From an uncultured Collinsella sp. (GTDB lineage Bacteria > Actinomycetota > Coriobacteriia > Coriobacteriales > Coriobacteriaceae), in contig CAUDZT010000083.1 in NCBI GenBank assembly GCA_958453935.1, positions 1 to 7,288 of the forward strand: a stretch of DNA of 7,288 nucleotides, written 5' to 3'. The notes below the pieces were generated by a model. That model saw nothing but the letters and a program-made list of their open reading frames with translations. It had not been told where the DNA came from and did no database searches. Position 1 is the stretch's first letter; each line of letters begins with the position of its first letter. Below are positions 1-4,875 of this stretch, in pieces. Made by a program: the position numbers and the translations under genes.

Positions 1-392
1 TCCCCGGCGGGCAGCAGCTGCTGCCGCAAGGCAATCACATCCGGGAAGTCCAGATTGTAGATCTTGCATCTACCGTTGTCGCAGGTTCTGCCGGTGTTGT
101 CCAGCCCGCAGCCCAGATTGACCACCGCCGCATTGGGGTGGTCTTTCAGGTAATCCCGCACCTCGAAAGCAAGATCACCCTGCCGCATGGCCACCTCCAG
201 CGCACCAAAGCGCTGCATCAGGCTGCGGGAGTTTTTCTCTGCCTCTGAAAAGTCGTAGTCGATCTGGTCGAGCAGACGAACCGCTGTTTCATCCCTGTAA
301 AGGTTCGGGTACAACTCCGTACACAGCTTCCGGGAATACAGCGGGAGGATCAGCGTCTCCTGCACGGTGTTTTTCTCAATTTTACATTTCAT
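1..392 (-). CDS. PPM1/LCMT-family SAM-dependent methyltransferase, 3' end off the window
   Basis: Only the first 130 codons are present; the gene runs off the left edge. The family (leucine carboxyl methyltransferase/TCMP-type) transfers a methyl group from SAM to carboxyl or other oxygen groups of proteins or small molecules; the substrate here is unknown. Seen in the sequence: the SAM-binding motif NLGCGLD (residues about 92-98), in the form typical of this family rather than of ordinary class I enzymes, followed by LDFPDV (114-119), the family's second signature. An ATG at 392 is preceded by a GAGGAAG ribosome binding site about 6 bases away, which fixes the start. It lies 115 bp after the stop of the preceding methyltransferase gene on the same strand, so it is probably the third gene of one operon. 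The cysteine-rich stretch CDNGRC (104-109) after the SAM motif is notable but unexplained. Confidence 0.8.
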   Translation of the reverse strand, partial: MKCKIEKNTVQETLILPLYSRKLCTELYPNLYRDETAVRLLDQIDYDFSEAEKNSRSLMQRFGALEVAMRQGDLAFEVRDYLKDHPNAAVVNLGCGLDNTGRTCDNGRCKIYNLDFPDVIALRQQLLPAG

Positions 393-507
393 AGGTTTCT
401 TCCTCAGTGAATAAAAACTGTCATAATTGCCGCCAGCATAGCCGCTATGACCGTCATGCCTATCGCCATGTGCAGGATGGATGCAAAAATACCCGTGCTT
501 GATGCCC
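393..507 (-). other. Intergenic gap in the methyltransferase operon, with a possible transmembrane micropeptide
   Basis: This 115-bp gap separates two methyltransferase genes. One minus-strand frame stays open through it to a stop at 404-406 and would end in a strongly hydrophobic stretch rich in Ile, Met and Ala, like one membrane helix. From the ATG at 469 the peptide would have 21 residues. No convincing ribosome binding site precedes that ATG or other starts in the frame, and the frame also overlaps the end of the upstream gene. It could be a micropeptide, the remnant of a membrane protein, or chance. Confidence 0.2.
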
Positions 508-1113
508 CTACTTCCGCGCCGTGACGCAGAGCCACTTTTTCTTTTTGTGTATCTGCACCTCGTGAAAACCCGCCTGCTCCAGACATGCCTTTAATTCAAT
601 GTCCTTGTAGATGGTCATGCCGCCGATGATCTGCGTCCACCTCTCGTCCTTGTCCGTATCGCCATTGCTCTCGTTGCAGATGAGAATTGTCCCGCCTGGC
701 TTCAGCGTCCGCCAGACCTCACGGAAGCATCGGGGCAAATCAGGCCAAAAATAGACGGTCTCAAAGGCCGTGGCGGCATCGAAGTAGCTATCCTCAAACA
801 CCATATCCGCCACACTGCCTTGCAGAACGGCGCAACGCCCCTCCTGAATTGCAATTCGGTTGAGCTTTCTAGTCTTCTCCACGCTGACGGGCGAATAGTC
901 GACGCCCTTGACGACGCCATGCGGGCATTTTTTCAGCAGCCGTTTTATGTTCGCCCCGCCGCCGCAGCCGCAATCCAGCACCTTGGCGTTTGGCGCAAGT
1001 CGTAGAAATCGAAGTCCCCACCGCGCCACAGGGCTGTGGCCCAGGTTCATCATGGCAACCATAAGTTTTCCGCCGAGGCCCACGGGCTTGCGGGTGTTTT
1101 CAAAGAACGACAT
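508..1113 (-). CDS. Class I SAM-dependent methyltransferase (Methyltransf_11-like)
   Basis: A 201-residue Rossmann-fold methyltransferase of unknown substrate, probably a small molecule and cytosolic. Motif I is VLDCGCGGG (45-53). The acidic residue binding the SAM ribose is D72 in VDYS. Motif II-like residues FDAATAFETVYFWPD (111-125) and LKPGG (137-141) follow in the usual order and spacing, and the length is normal for a minimal enzyme. The frame extends ten codons upstream, but the ATG at 1113 has GGAGGGG five bases before it and is therefore chosen. Its first 14 bases overlap the end of the preceding gene, indicating translational coupling and shared transcription from the promoter near 1765. 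The C-terminus is very basic (KKKKW). Confidence 0.85.
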   Translation of the reverse strand: MSFFENTRKPVGLGGKLMVAMMNLGHSPVARWGLRFLRLAPNAKVLDCGCGGGANIKRLLKKCPHGVVKGVDYSPVSVEKTRKLNRIAIQEGRCAVLQGSVADMVFEDSYFDAATAFETVYFWPDLPRCFREVWRTLKPGGTILICNESNGDTDKDERWTQIIGGMTIYKDIELKACLEQAGFHEVQIHKKKKWLCVTARK

Positions 1114-1729
1114 CTGGCCCCTCCGATTTCGTGCATTCCGCATAGGTCAACGGGAACGAGGCCTTCAGCACCGCGCTTTTCCGCACCGCCCAGCCGTTTT
1201 GACGCAGGAAACGCAGGTATTCCTCGCTTGTCCACCCGCTGTGGAGGGGGAATCCCGCCATACTCATGAAAAAGGCTTTTGCCTTGCCGGAAACCGAGTT
1301 CCCCGCGTGGGTGAAGGTTGGCGCGATGAGCACGCCGTCGTCCTTCAGCACCCGCCTGATTTCTTGCAGGGCCTTTTCCGGATGCGGCACTATGTGAAGT
1401 GCGTTGGACACGATCACCACTTCGAAGGACTTCTGTGCATAGGGCAGGCGGAACATATCTTGTACGGAAAAGTGCAGCTTTGCGGATTGATTGTCCCGCT
1501 TTGCTTCAAGGATCATCTTTGCAGAGGCGTCCGTAGCCTCGATGCGCGCCGCCGCATCCACGACGCTCTTTGCGATGAGCCCCGTGCCGGTGGCAACCTC
1601 CAGCACGGTCTTTGCTTTCACCACCGGCCGGATCAGCCCATACATCTTCTCATACGCCGCCCGGTCGTTTCGCATGAAACGGTCGTACCGACCAGCATTC
1701 CTGTCCCAGAAGTCCTTGCGTTCGTGCAT
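1100..1729 (-). CDS. Class I SAM-dependent methyltransferase, first gene of the operon
   Basis: A cytosolic methyltransferase of 209 residues; substrate unknown. Motif I is VLEVATGTG (42-50), the ribose-binding acid is D67 in EATDAS, a second acidic residue is D91, and a post-motif segment NALHIVPHPEKAL (109-121) leads into RRVLKDDG, as in the Methyltransf_11/UbiE-like group. The reading frame allows starts at TTG 1744, ATG 1735 and ATG 1729. ATG 1729 is preferred because the G-rich run GGGGGC lies about seven bases upstream of it, but ATG 1735 is possible. The gene ends inside the start region of the next methyltransferase. The MarR-type palindrome just upstream suggests ligand-dependent repression of the operon, which would suit a detoxification or xenobiotic-modifying role; that role is an inference. 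Confidence 0.83.
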   Translation of the reverse strand: MHERKDFWDRNAGRYDRFMRNDRAAYEKMYGLIRPVVKAKTVLEVATGTGLIAKSVVDAAARIEATDASAKMILEAKRDNQSAKLHFSVQDMFRLPYAQKSFEVVIVSNALHIVPHPEKALQEIRRVLKDDGVLIAPTFTHAGNSVSGKAKAFFMSMAGFPLHSGWTSEEYLRFLRQNGWAVRKSAVLKASFPLTYAECTKSEGPDVVL

Positions 1730-1746
1730 GGCCATCGCCCCCAAAC

Positions 1747-1767
1747 AGTTAGAGCCATCTAACTATA
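1747..1767 (-). promoter_or_regulatory. MarR-type palindromic operator overlapping the -10 box of the methyltransferase operon
   Basis: AGTTAGA (1747-1753) and TCTAACT (1758-1764) are perfect 7-bp inverted arms separated by four bases. This arrangement resembles sites bound by MarR-family dimers. The right arm overlaps a minus-strand -10 box TATAGT (1762-1767). The -35 region is poor. The palindrome sits between promoter and start codon, where a bound repressor would block transcription. No MarR gene is in the window. Confidence 0.6.
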
Positions 1768-2116
1768 ACACACGAATCATGCAGTAAGATGAGGCTAACC
1801 TTCTTTTCTTGGCTAAGACGCATCTCTTCGGTTTTCGCTTATAACGGCGCGAATCAGATACTAGGCTGGAGCTGAAGAAAGAGCTCGGCGGACAGGTAGG
1901 TCGATACCGGTTCCCGGAACGGTGATCCAGCCAATTACACCAGGGCCCTAGTCATTGAGTGGAAATAGAAAATTCCTTAGTTATGTGGGTATAAATTTGA
2001 TTTCCTTTAGGATACCCCCCATAACTATATGAATTGACCTGCTGACTCCAATGAAGATTGGAGGGCAACTGCCAGGGGTGACGGCCCAGCGAGTGTTATT
2101 TTGCGAGCTATGCGCG
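1768..2116. other. Intergenic region between divergent units
   Basis: No gene is supported in this stretch. It holds the divergence point between the methyltransferase operon (minus) and the toxin-like gene (plus). Its clearest structures are the long imperfect inverted repeat at 1978-2027 and a small hairpin CTCCAA/TTGGAG at about 2047-2064. The longest open frames are short and have no convincing ribosome binding sites. Confidence 0.6.
1978..2027. repeat. Imperfect 15/16-bp inverted repeat spanning a possible weak promoter
   Basis: TAGTTATGTGGGTAT (1978-1992) is matched by the reverse complement of 2012-2027 with one mismatch and one extra base; the arms are separated by 19 AT-rich bases. 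A weak plus-strand promoter can be drawn through it (TTGATT 1997-2002, 17-base spacer, CATAAC 2020-2025). It may be an operator for the downstream toxin locus or an end of an old mobile element. Confidence 0.45.
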
Positions 2117-2144
2117 TTGAAAGCGACCTTTCGTGGCATAAACT
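2117..2144 (+). promoter_or_regulatory. Candidate sigma70 promoter for the toxin leader RNA
   Basis: TTGAAA (2117-2122) matches five of six -35 consensus bases; a 16-base spacer is followed by TAAACT (2139-2144), matching four of six at -10. Transcription would start near 2152, exactly at the first hairpin of the structured leader upstream of the ToxN-like gene. Confidence 0.4.
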
Positions 2145-2151
2145 ACTTGCC

Positions 2152-2267
2152 GGAAGCCGCGGCTTTCAGAGTACGGCTTACGTGTACGTTTAACCTCCGT
2201 GGGCGACGGGGTGCCGCAAGGCGTAGAATATCGCCCACCTGTAGGGGCCTGCAGCGATGCGGGCCCC
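2152..2267 (+). ncRNA. Three-hairpin leader RNA, candidate antitoxin or attenuator of the ToxN-like gene
   Basis: Three helices follow one another. H1 pairs GGAAGC with GCUUUC (2152-2167). H2 has an outer 8-bp stem GUGGGCGA/UCGCCCAC (2199-2206 with 2231-2238) enclosing GUGCC-GCAA-GGCGU (2211-2224), whose GCAA loop is a GNRA tetraloop. H3 (2244-2267) is a 10-bp stem closed by GCGA, another GNRA loop. No U-tract follows H3, so it is not a textbook terminator. Type III toxin genes are normally preceded by an antitoxin RNA of tandem repeats and a hairpin; the position fits, but I see no clear tandem repeats. A small CUUC/GAAG hairpin (2269-2280) could mask part of the toxin ribosome binding site. 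Confidence 0.4.
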
Positions 2268-2291
2268 ACTTCGTATGAAGAGGCGCAACCG

Positions 2292-2741
2292 GTGAAGGTC
2301 GTATCCATCTCCCAGGACTTCTTTGACCTCGTCGAGGGCGACCGCGAGCTCATGCTTAAGCACAATCTCCCCTGCATCGTGGTGGTGAGGCTGCGTTTCC
2401 GCGGGAAGCGCAGGGACTTCGCCGTGCCGCTGCATTCCAACATCGCCCCCAACGTGCCCAAAGACCAGTACTTTGCGTTGCCACCCCGCCCCACGACGAG
2501 CCCCGGCTGTCGCCACGGCATCCACTACATCAAGATGTTCCCCATAACCAAGTCCTACCAGCGCCGCTTCAGGACCGAGGGCTCGGCCTACTACGAGACG
2601 CTCCAGCGCATCATCGACGGCAACATCAAGCGCATTGTCTCCGAGTGTCAGGCGTACCTCGACCGCTACGAGCGCGAGGGAAGGCCCCGCTTCGCCGTCG
2701 ACATCGACCGCATCGTGGGCCTGCTGGAGGGCGAGAAGTAG
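2292..2741 (+). CDS. ToxN/AbiQ-superfamily endoribonuclease toxin (type III toxin-antitoxin-like)
   Basis: A 149-residue protein resembling the ToxN/AbiQ/CptN/TenpN superfamily, endoribonucleases held inactive by a cognate RNA and able to abort phage infection. Seen: an N-terminal beta-strand start VKVVSISQDFFD (1-12), a beta strand CIVVVRLRF (28-36), the segment DFAVPLHSN (42-50), which corresponds to the family's Y-x-x-PL-S strand, and HGIHYIKMFPI (75-85), which corresponds to the conserved MIPV/I region. A mainly helical C-terminus follows (100-149). Length is normal for the CptN/TenpN size class. An in-frame GTG at 2199 exists, but it would run through the leader hairpins. The GTG at 2292 has GAAGAGG about eight bases upstream and begins at the conserved strand, so it is chosen. 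The family call rests on pattern recognition and is moderate; the subfamily is not decided. Confidence 0.6.
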   Translation: MKVVSISQDFFDLVEGDRELMLKHNLPCIVVVRLRFRGKRRDFAVPLHSNIAPNVPKDQYFALPPRPTTSPGCRHGIHYIKMFPITKSYQRRFRTEGSAYYETLQRIIDGNIKRIVSECQAYLDRYEREGRPRFAVDIDRIVGLLEGEK

Positions 2742-2894
2742 GGCACCTCGGCTCAGTCTCGAGCCATGTGGAGTCGCTCCGCATTTTTGAACGCCGCGTG
2801 TGCGCCCAAATACTTGAGAAACAAGCTGTGAAGTGCAGTGGCTCGCCCGTGCCCGTGCATAGCCGTCACCATTAGCGTCTACGCGGCGTCGGCT

Positions 2895-3368
2895 TCAAGT
2901 GGAACTGGCCCCACTGCTGTATATGGTTTGCCTTGCTGCACATGGCGATCGATGCCCACGATGCTTCTGCTTGCGCTTCAGCTTTCGCTGCTCGAAGCGC
3001 GCCTCCGCCTCATCCGCGCGGCGTTGGCTTCTTGCGCGGGCTGACTCCCGTTTCATCGCTTCCCGCTGTGCTGCGAGCGCCTGTTGTGCCTTGGTGCTCA
3101 CCGCGGGCCGCTTAAGGGCTTTCGCTGCCTCGCGAGCGCGTCGCTTGGGATTCTTCGCGGGCTTGCTTGCCTCAGCCGGTTCGCCACCGAAGAATGAGAA
3201 CTTCTCCCATTTGCTTGTAACGAATCGCAGGATTTCCTCATCGGACGGTTCTGCACCGAAGACGATGCGGACGACGCCGTATCTGCCGTCCTCGACATGC
3301 TCCGCCAGCCCGACCCAGAATTGGCTGTCATGATATACGGTCAGGGTGGATGACACACTGATCTGCAT
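2895..3368 (-). CDS. yjdF: YjdF-family protein (DUF2992)
   Basis: A 157-residue soluble protein of the DUF2992 family, known mainly as the gene controlled by the yjdF riboswitch; its biochemical role is not established, though a link to aromatic toxic compounds is suspected. Seen: the N-terminal LTVYHDSQFWVGLAEHVEDG (9-28), VFGAEPSDEEIL (36-47), the basic linker NPKR (73-76), the signature STKAQQAL (91-98) and the highly charged coiled tail ending KQKHRGH (133-139). An 18-residue extension follows the motif where, as I recall the family, members usually end. The frame is open a further 43 codons upstream, but that stretch is the structured leader. ATG 3368 follows AAAGGAGG at ideal spacing and begins at the conserved strand. 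It converges with the ToxN-like gene on its left. Confidence 0.85.
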   Translation of the reverse strand: MQISVSSTLTVYHDSQFWVGLAEHVEDGRYGVVRIVFGAEPSDEEILRFVTSKWEKFSFFGGEPAEASKPAKNPKRRAREAAKALKRPAVSTKAQQALAAQREAMKRESARARSQRRADEAEARFEQRKLKRKQKHRGHRSPCAARQTIYSSGASST

Positions 3369-3489
3369 GGTTGGTTCCTCCTTTATGTAGATGACCATGC
3401 AGAGAAGGGACAACCAAGGAGGCAGGTTACTGATGCGGACTCCCGCACGCCCACGACTACCCGACGGGGACTGTGTTTTCATCTCTGGT
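3369..3489 (-). promoter_or_regulatory. Candidate yjdF riboswitch with start-codon-masking switch
   Basis: The 121-nt leader between the promoter and yjdF sits where the yjdF motif RNA, a riboswitch that responds to heteroaromatic compounds, is found. Seen: a closing stem CAGAGA (3482-3487) with UCUCUG (3400-3405), an internal hairpin UGCGG-GAGU-CCGCA, and a 10-bp perfect stem UCUGCAUGGU (3394-3403) with ACCAUGCAGA (3362-3371) that buries the AUG. The last two pairings share 3400-3403 and exclude each other. A further CCUCCUU (3416-3422) can pair with the ribosome binding site AAGGAGG. I could not check the aptamer against the family consensus; the call rests on position plus folding. Confidence 0.7.
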
Positions 3490-3495
3490 GCCCGC

Positions 3496-3504
3496 ATTGT
3501 AGCA
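3496..3504 (-). promoter_or_regulatory. Extended -10 promoter of yjdF
   Basis: On the minus strand TGC is followed directly by TACAAT (3496-3501), an extended -10 element with five of six consensus bases. A -35 box is not convincing. The start point would be near 3489, leaving a leader of about 121 nt before the yjdF ATG. Confidence 0.55.
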
Positions 3505-3605
3505 CGCGCGGATTTACGATGTTGATCGCCGGCGCCTAGGCGGAGATGAAGGCGGTTCGATCTAGGTCAAGCCGGTCGCTCGTTCATGAAGCGGCCGATT
3601 CCCTG

Positions 3606-3640
3606 AAAATAAAAGGCGCCCAGGAGGACACCTACAGGCT
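3606..3640 (-). terminator. Terminator-like hairpin, degenerate third copy of the sRNA unit
   Basis: On the minus strand GGUGUCC (3626-3632) pairs with GGGCGCC (3615-3621) around a UCCU loop, followed by UUUUAUUUU. Just before it lies AGCCUGUAG (3632-3640), nearly identical to AGCCUGCAG at the 5' end of the sRNA next to the abi gene. It lacks the first hairpin and any recognisable promoter. Confidence 0.5.
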
Positions 3641-3674
3641 ATCTTCGAACTACTTGGTTTGGGGCAGACGGAGG

Positions 3675-3735
3675 AAAAAATAGGGCAGAATCGCTCTCAC
3701 GATCCCGCCCCGCAAACCCGAGGGTTTCTAACTGG
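3675..3735 (-). ncRNA. Small RNA B of the abi locus
   Basis: Predicted RNA of about 61 nt from its own promoter to a U-tract. Hairpin 1 is AAACC-CUCG-GGUUU (3714-3727). Hairpin 2 pairs GGGCGGGAUCG (3700-3710) with CGAUUCUGCCC (3683-3693), an 11-bp stem with two G-U pairs, followed by UAUUUUUU. The layout and several sequence blocks match small RNA A (3807-3868): AGCC near the 5' end, an AAACC/GGUUU stem, GGGGCGG, and CUGCCCUAUUUUU. Hairpin 2 plus the U-tract would also serve as an intrinsic terminator. A structured RNA family near abiF genes has been described, and this may belong to it; I could not compare them. Confidence 0.6.
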
Positions 3736-3739
3736 CTCC

Positions 3740-3767
3740 ATTATTCCGGGCTTCTCAGTTCTGTCAT
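3740..3767 (-). promoter_or_regulatory. Sigma70 promoter of small RNA B
   Basis: On the minus strand ATGACA (3762-3767) and AATAAT (3740-3745) each match five of six consensus bases, with a 16-base spacer. The expected start (about 3733-3737) coincides with the conserved AGCC block of the RNA. Confidence 0.6.
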
Positions 3768-3806
3768 TGACCCAGGTATCACCCGTCTCCTATAGCGAGT
3801 GAATAT

Positions 3807-3868
3807 AAAAATAGGGCAGAGTCGCTTGCGCAAGTCCGCCCCTAAAACCGTGAAGGTTTTGCTATCTG
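3807..3868 (-). ncRNA. Small RNA A of the abi locus
   Basis: Predicted RNA of about 62 nt beginning just past the abi stop codon. Hairpin 1 is AAAACC-UUCAC-GGUUUU (3844-3860). Hairpin 2 pairs GGGCGGA (3835-3841) with UCUGCCC (3814-3820), enclosing the self-complementary CUUGCGCAAG, and is followed by UAUUUUU. It may be made from its own promoter inside the abi gene or cut from the abi mRNA, which has no other terminator before it. The paired design with RNA B and the position beside a HEPN-type Abi protein suggest an RNA partner or antitoxin. Confidence 0.62.
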
Positions 3869-3872
3869 CAGG

Positions 3873-4835
3873 CTATTCTACCAACCCGAGCGATTCTGTC
3901 AACCTGCGAAGGAACTCGAGCGCGGAGCGAGCTGCGGCGTCGGGCCCCTTGTCGGGCAGCGCCTCGGTTTCTCCGTCGGCCCTGGCGAACATCTCGGCGA
4001 GCTCGGATGCGGCGCGCGAGCGCGAGGAGCCCTCGGGTACCAAGCCGGAGTGCGCCACGAGCACGGTCGCGACCTCCTGCATGGCCGTATTCCCCATCCA
4101 CTTCCTCCTGGTCGCCTTGGGGATTCCCACGGCGGCGACCCTTCGGGAGACGCCACTGGACGCCGAGCCCCGGGCGGCGCCCCTCTCGGCGAAGCAGTTG
4201 ATCAGGCACGAGCCGTGCGCGGCGCAGTTGCGGACGGACTTCACGCGCTTGAGGTCGTAGTGGGAGGCCTCGAAGCGCCTGTCGCCCCATCGCCTGGCGC
4301 AGAAGCGCACGAAGTCGATGAGGGTGCCGAACGAGGTGAGCTCAAGGAAGGCCCAGGCAGGCATGTCGCCGGAGTACTTCGCGTAGAGGCTCGAGCTGTA
4401 GGGGCTGCGGCCGCTCATCTTGAGCTCGCGCAGGCGGTACTCCCTGTTTGCAGTGGTAAGCGATGCCATGTAGTCGGCCACGATGGCGTAGCCGTCCTCT
4501 CCACGGTCCTCCATCTCGCGAAGCAGTGTCACCTTCTGGAAGTGCTCGATGTCGAGCGTCATGCCGAGCAGGGCGTGGCGTAGCTCCTGGTCGAGCGCCG
4601 CGAGCAGGCGTAGCTGGCCGAAGTCGAGGTCTACGTAGCGGCCGTCGCGCGGGCCTCCCTCGTATTTCGAGAAGAGTTTGCGATAGGATGCGAGCTTGAA
4701 GAAGTTGCACTTGTCGCGCAGGTAGTCCTCGGCCTCTTCCTCGGAACACAGCTCGAAGGCTACGCCCTTCTGCTTGAGGTGCTCTATCTGCTGCTCGATC
4801 GTGAGGATCGGCTTCCTATCGTGGGGTTCGGCCAT
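3873..4835 (-). CDS. Abi family protein (AbiD/AbiF-like, Abi_2, HEPN-type)
   Basis: A 320-residue cytosolic protein of the Abi_2 family, named for abortive-infection proteins of lactococcal plasmids that stop phage growth by killing or arresting the host. Seen: the N-terminal LTIEQQIEHLKQKGVAFE (11-28) and YLRDKCNFFKLASYRKLF (38-55), both typical of the family, an ELRHALLGMTLDIEHFQKV helix (84-102), and VRNCAAHG (201-208), in which R202-x4-H207 is the HEPN ribonuclease signature. The C-terminal 100 residues are less conserved and Ala/Arg-rich. The start ATG 4835 has AGGAG seven bases upstream. Two small-RNA genes directly follow on the same strand, the first with its promoter inside the last codons, which suggests an RNA-controlled toxin. 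Nuclease activity is inferred from the motif alone. Confidence 0.78.
   Translation of the reverse strand: MAEPHDRKPILTIEQQIEHLKQKGVAFELCSEEEAEDYLRDKCNFFKLASYRKLFSKYEGGPRDGRYVDLDFGQLRLLAALDQELRHALLGMTLDIEHFQKVTLLREMEDRGEDGYAIVADYMASLTTANREYRLRELKMSGRSPYSSSLYAKYSGDMPAWAFLELTSFGTLIDFVRFCARRWGDRRFEASHYDLKRVKSVRNCAAHGSCLINCFAERGAARGSASSGVSRRVAAVGIPKATRRKWMGNTAMQEVATVLVAHSGLVPEGSSRSRAASELAEMFARADGETEALPDKGPDAAARSALEFLRRLTESLGLVE
3875..3902 (-). promoter_or_regulatory. Strong sigma70 promoter of small RNA A inside the 3' end of the abi gene
   Basis: On the minus strand a perfect TTGACA (3897-3902), a 16-base spacer and TAGAAT (3875-3880, five of six) lie within the last ten codons of the abi gene. 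The -10 box overlaps the stop codon. The spacer length is the same as in the promoter of RNA B. Confidence 0.65.
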
Positions 4836-4866
4836 GCTCGTTCTCCTGTCATAAAAAGTATTGCCT

Positions 4867-4875
4867 ATTTTACCA
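4867..4875 (-). promoter_or_regulatory. Extended -10 promoter of the abi gene
   Basis: On the minus strand TGG precedes TAAAAT (4867-4872), an extended -10 with five of six consensus bases; no good -35 is seen. The start would lie about 25 nt before the ATG at 4835, leaving a short leader containing the AGGAG site. Confidence 0.45.

Noticed and set aside
908..1762. A 284-codon open frame on the plus strand
   Set aside because: It lies opposite two clear methyltransferase genes; its translation is low-complexity shadow sequence with no domain or ribosome binding site.
1862..1925. Short peptide frame around ELKKELGGQVGRYRF
   Set aside because: It looks protein-like, but it is about 25 codons, with no start signals and no neighbouring match; chance or an unidentifiable scrap.
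2244..2267. Intrinsic terminator between leader and toxin gene
   Set aside because: The 10-bp stem is strong, but no U-tract follows, so it is reported only as part of the structured leader.
2051..2278. A 75-codon plus-strand frame upstream of the toxin gene
   Set aside because: It covers the promoter and the hairpins of the leader, has no family resemblance, and its composition looks non-coding.
3606..3868. CRISPR array
   Set aside because: Three related units occur, but they are about 60 nt, imperfect, separately promoted and ended by U-tracts, unlike short identical repeats with spacers.
3873..4749. Long open frames on both strands across the abi gene
   Set aside because: They are Arg/Gly/Pro-rich shadows caused by high GC; only the frame with the Abi_2 motifs and a ribosome binding site is real.
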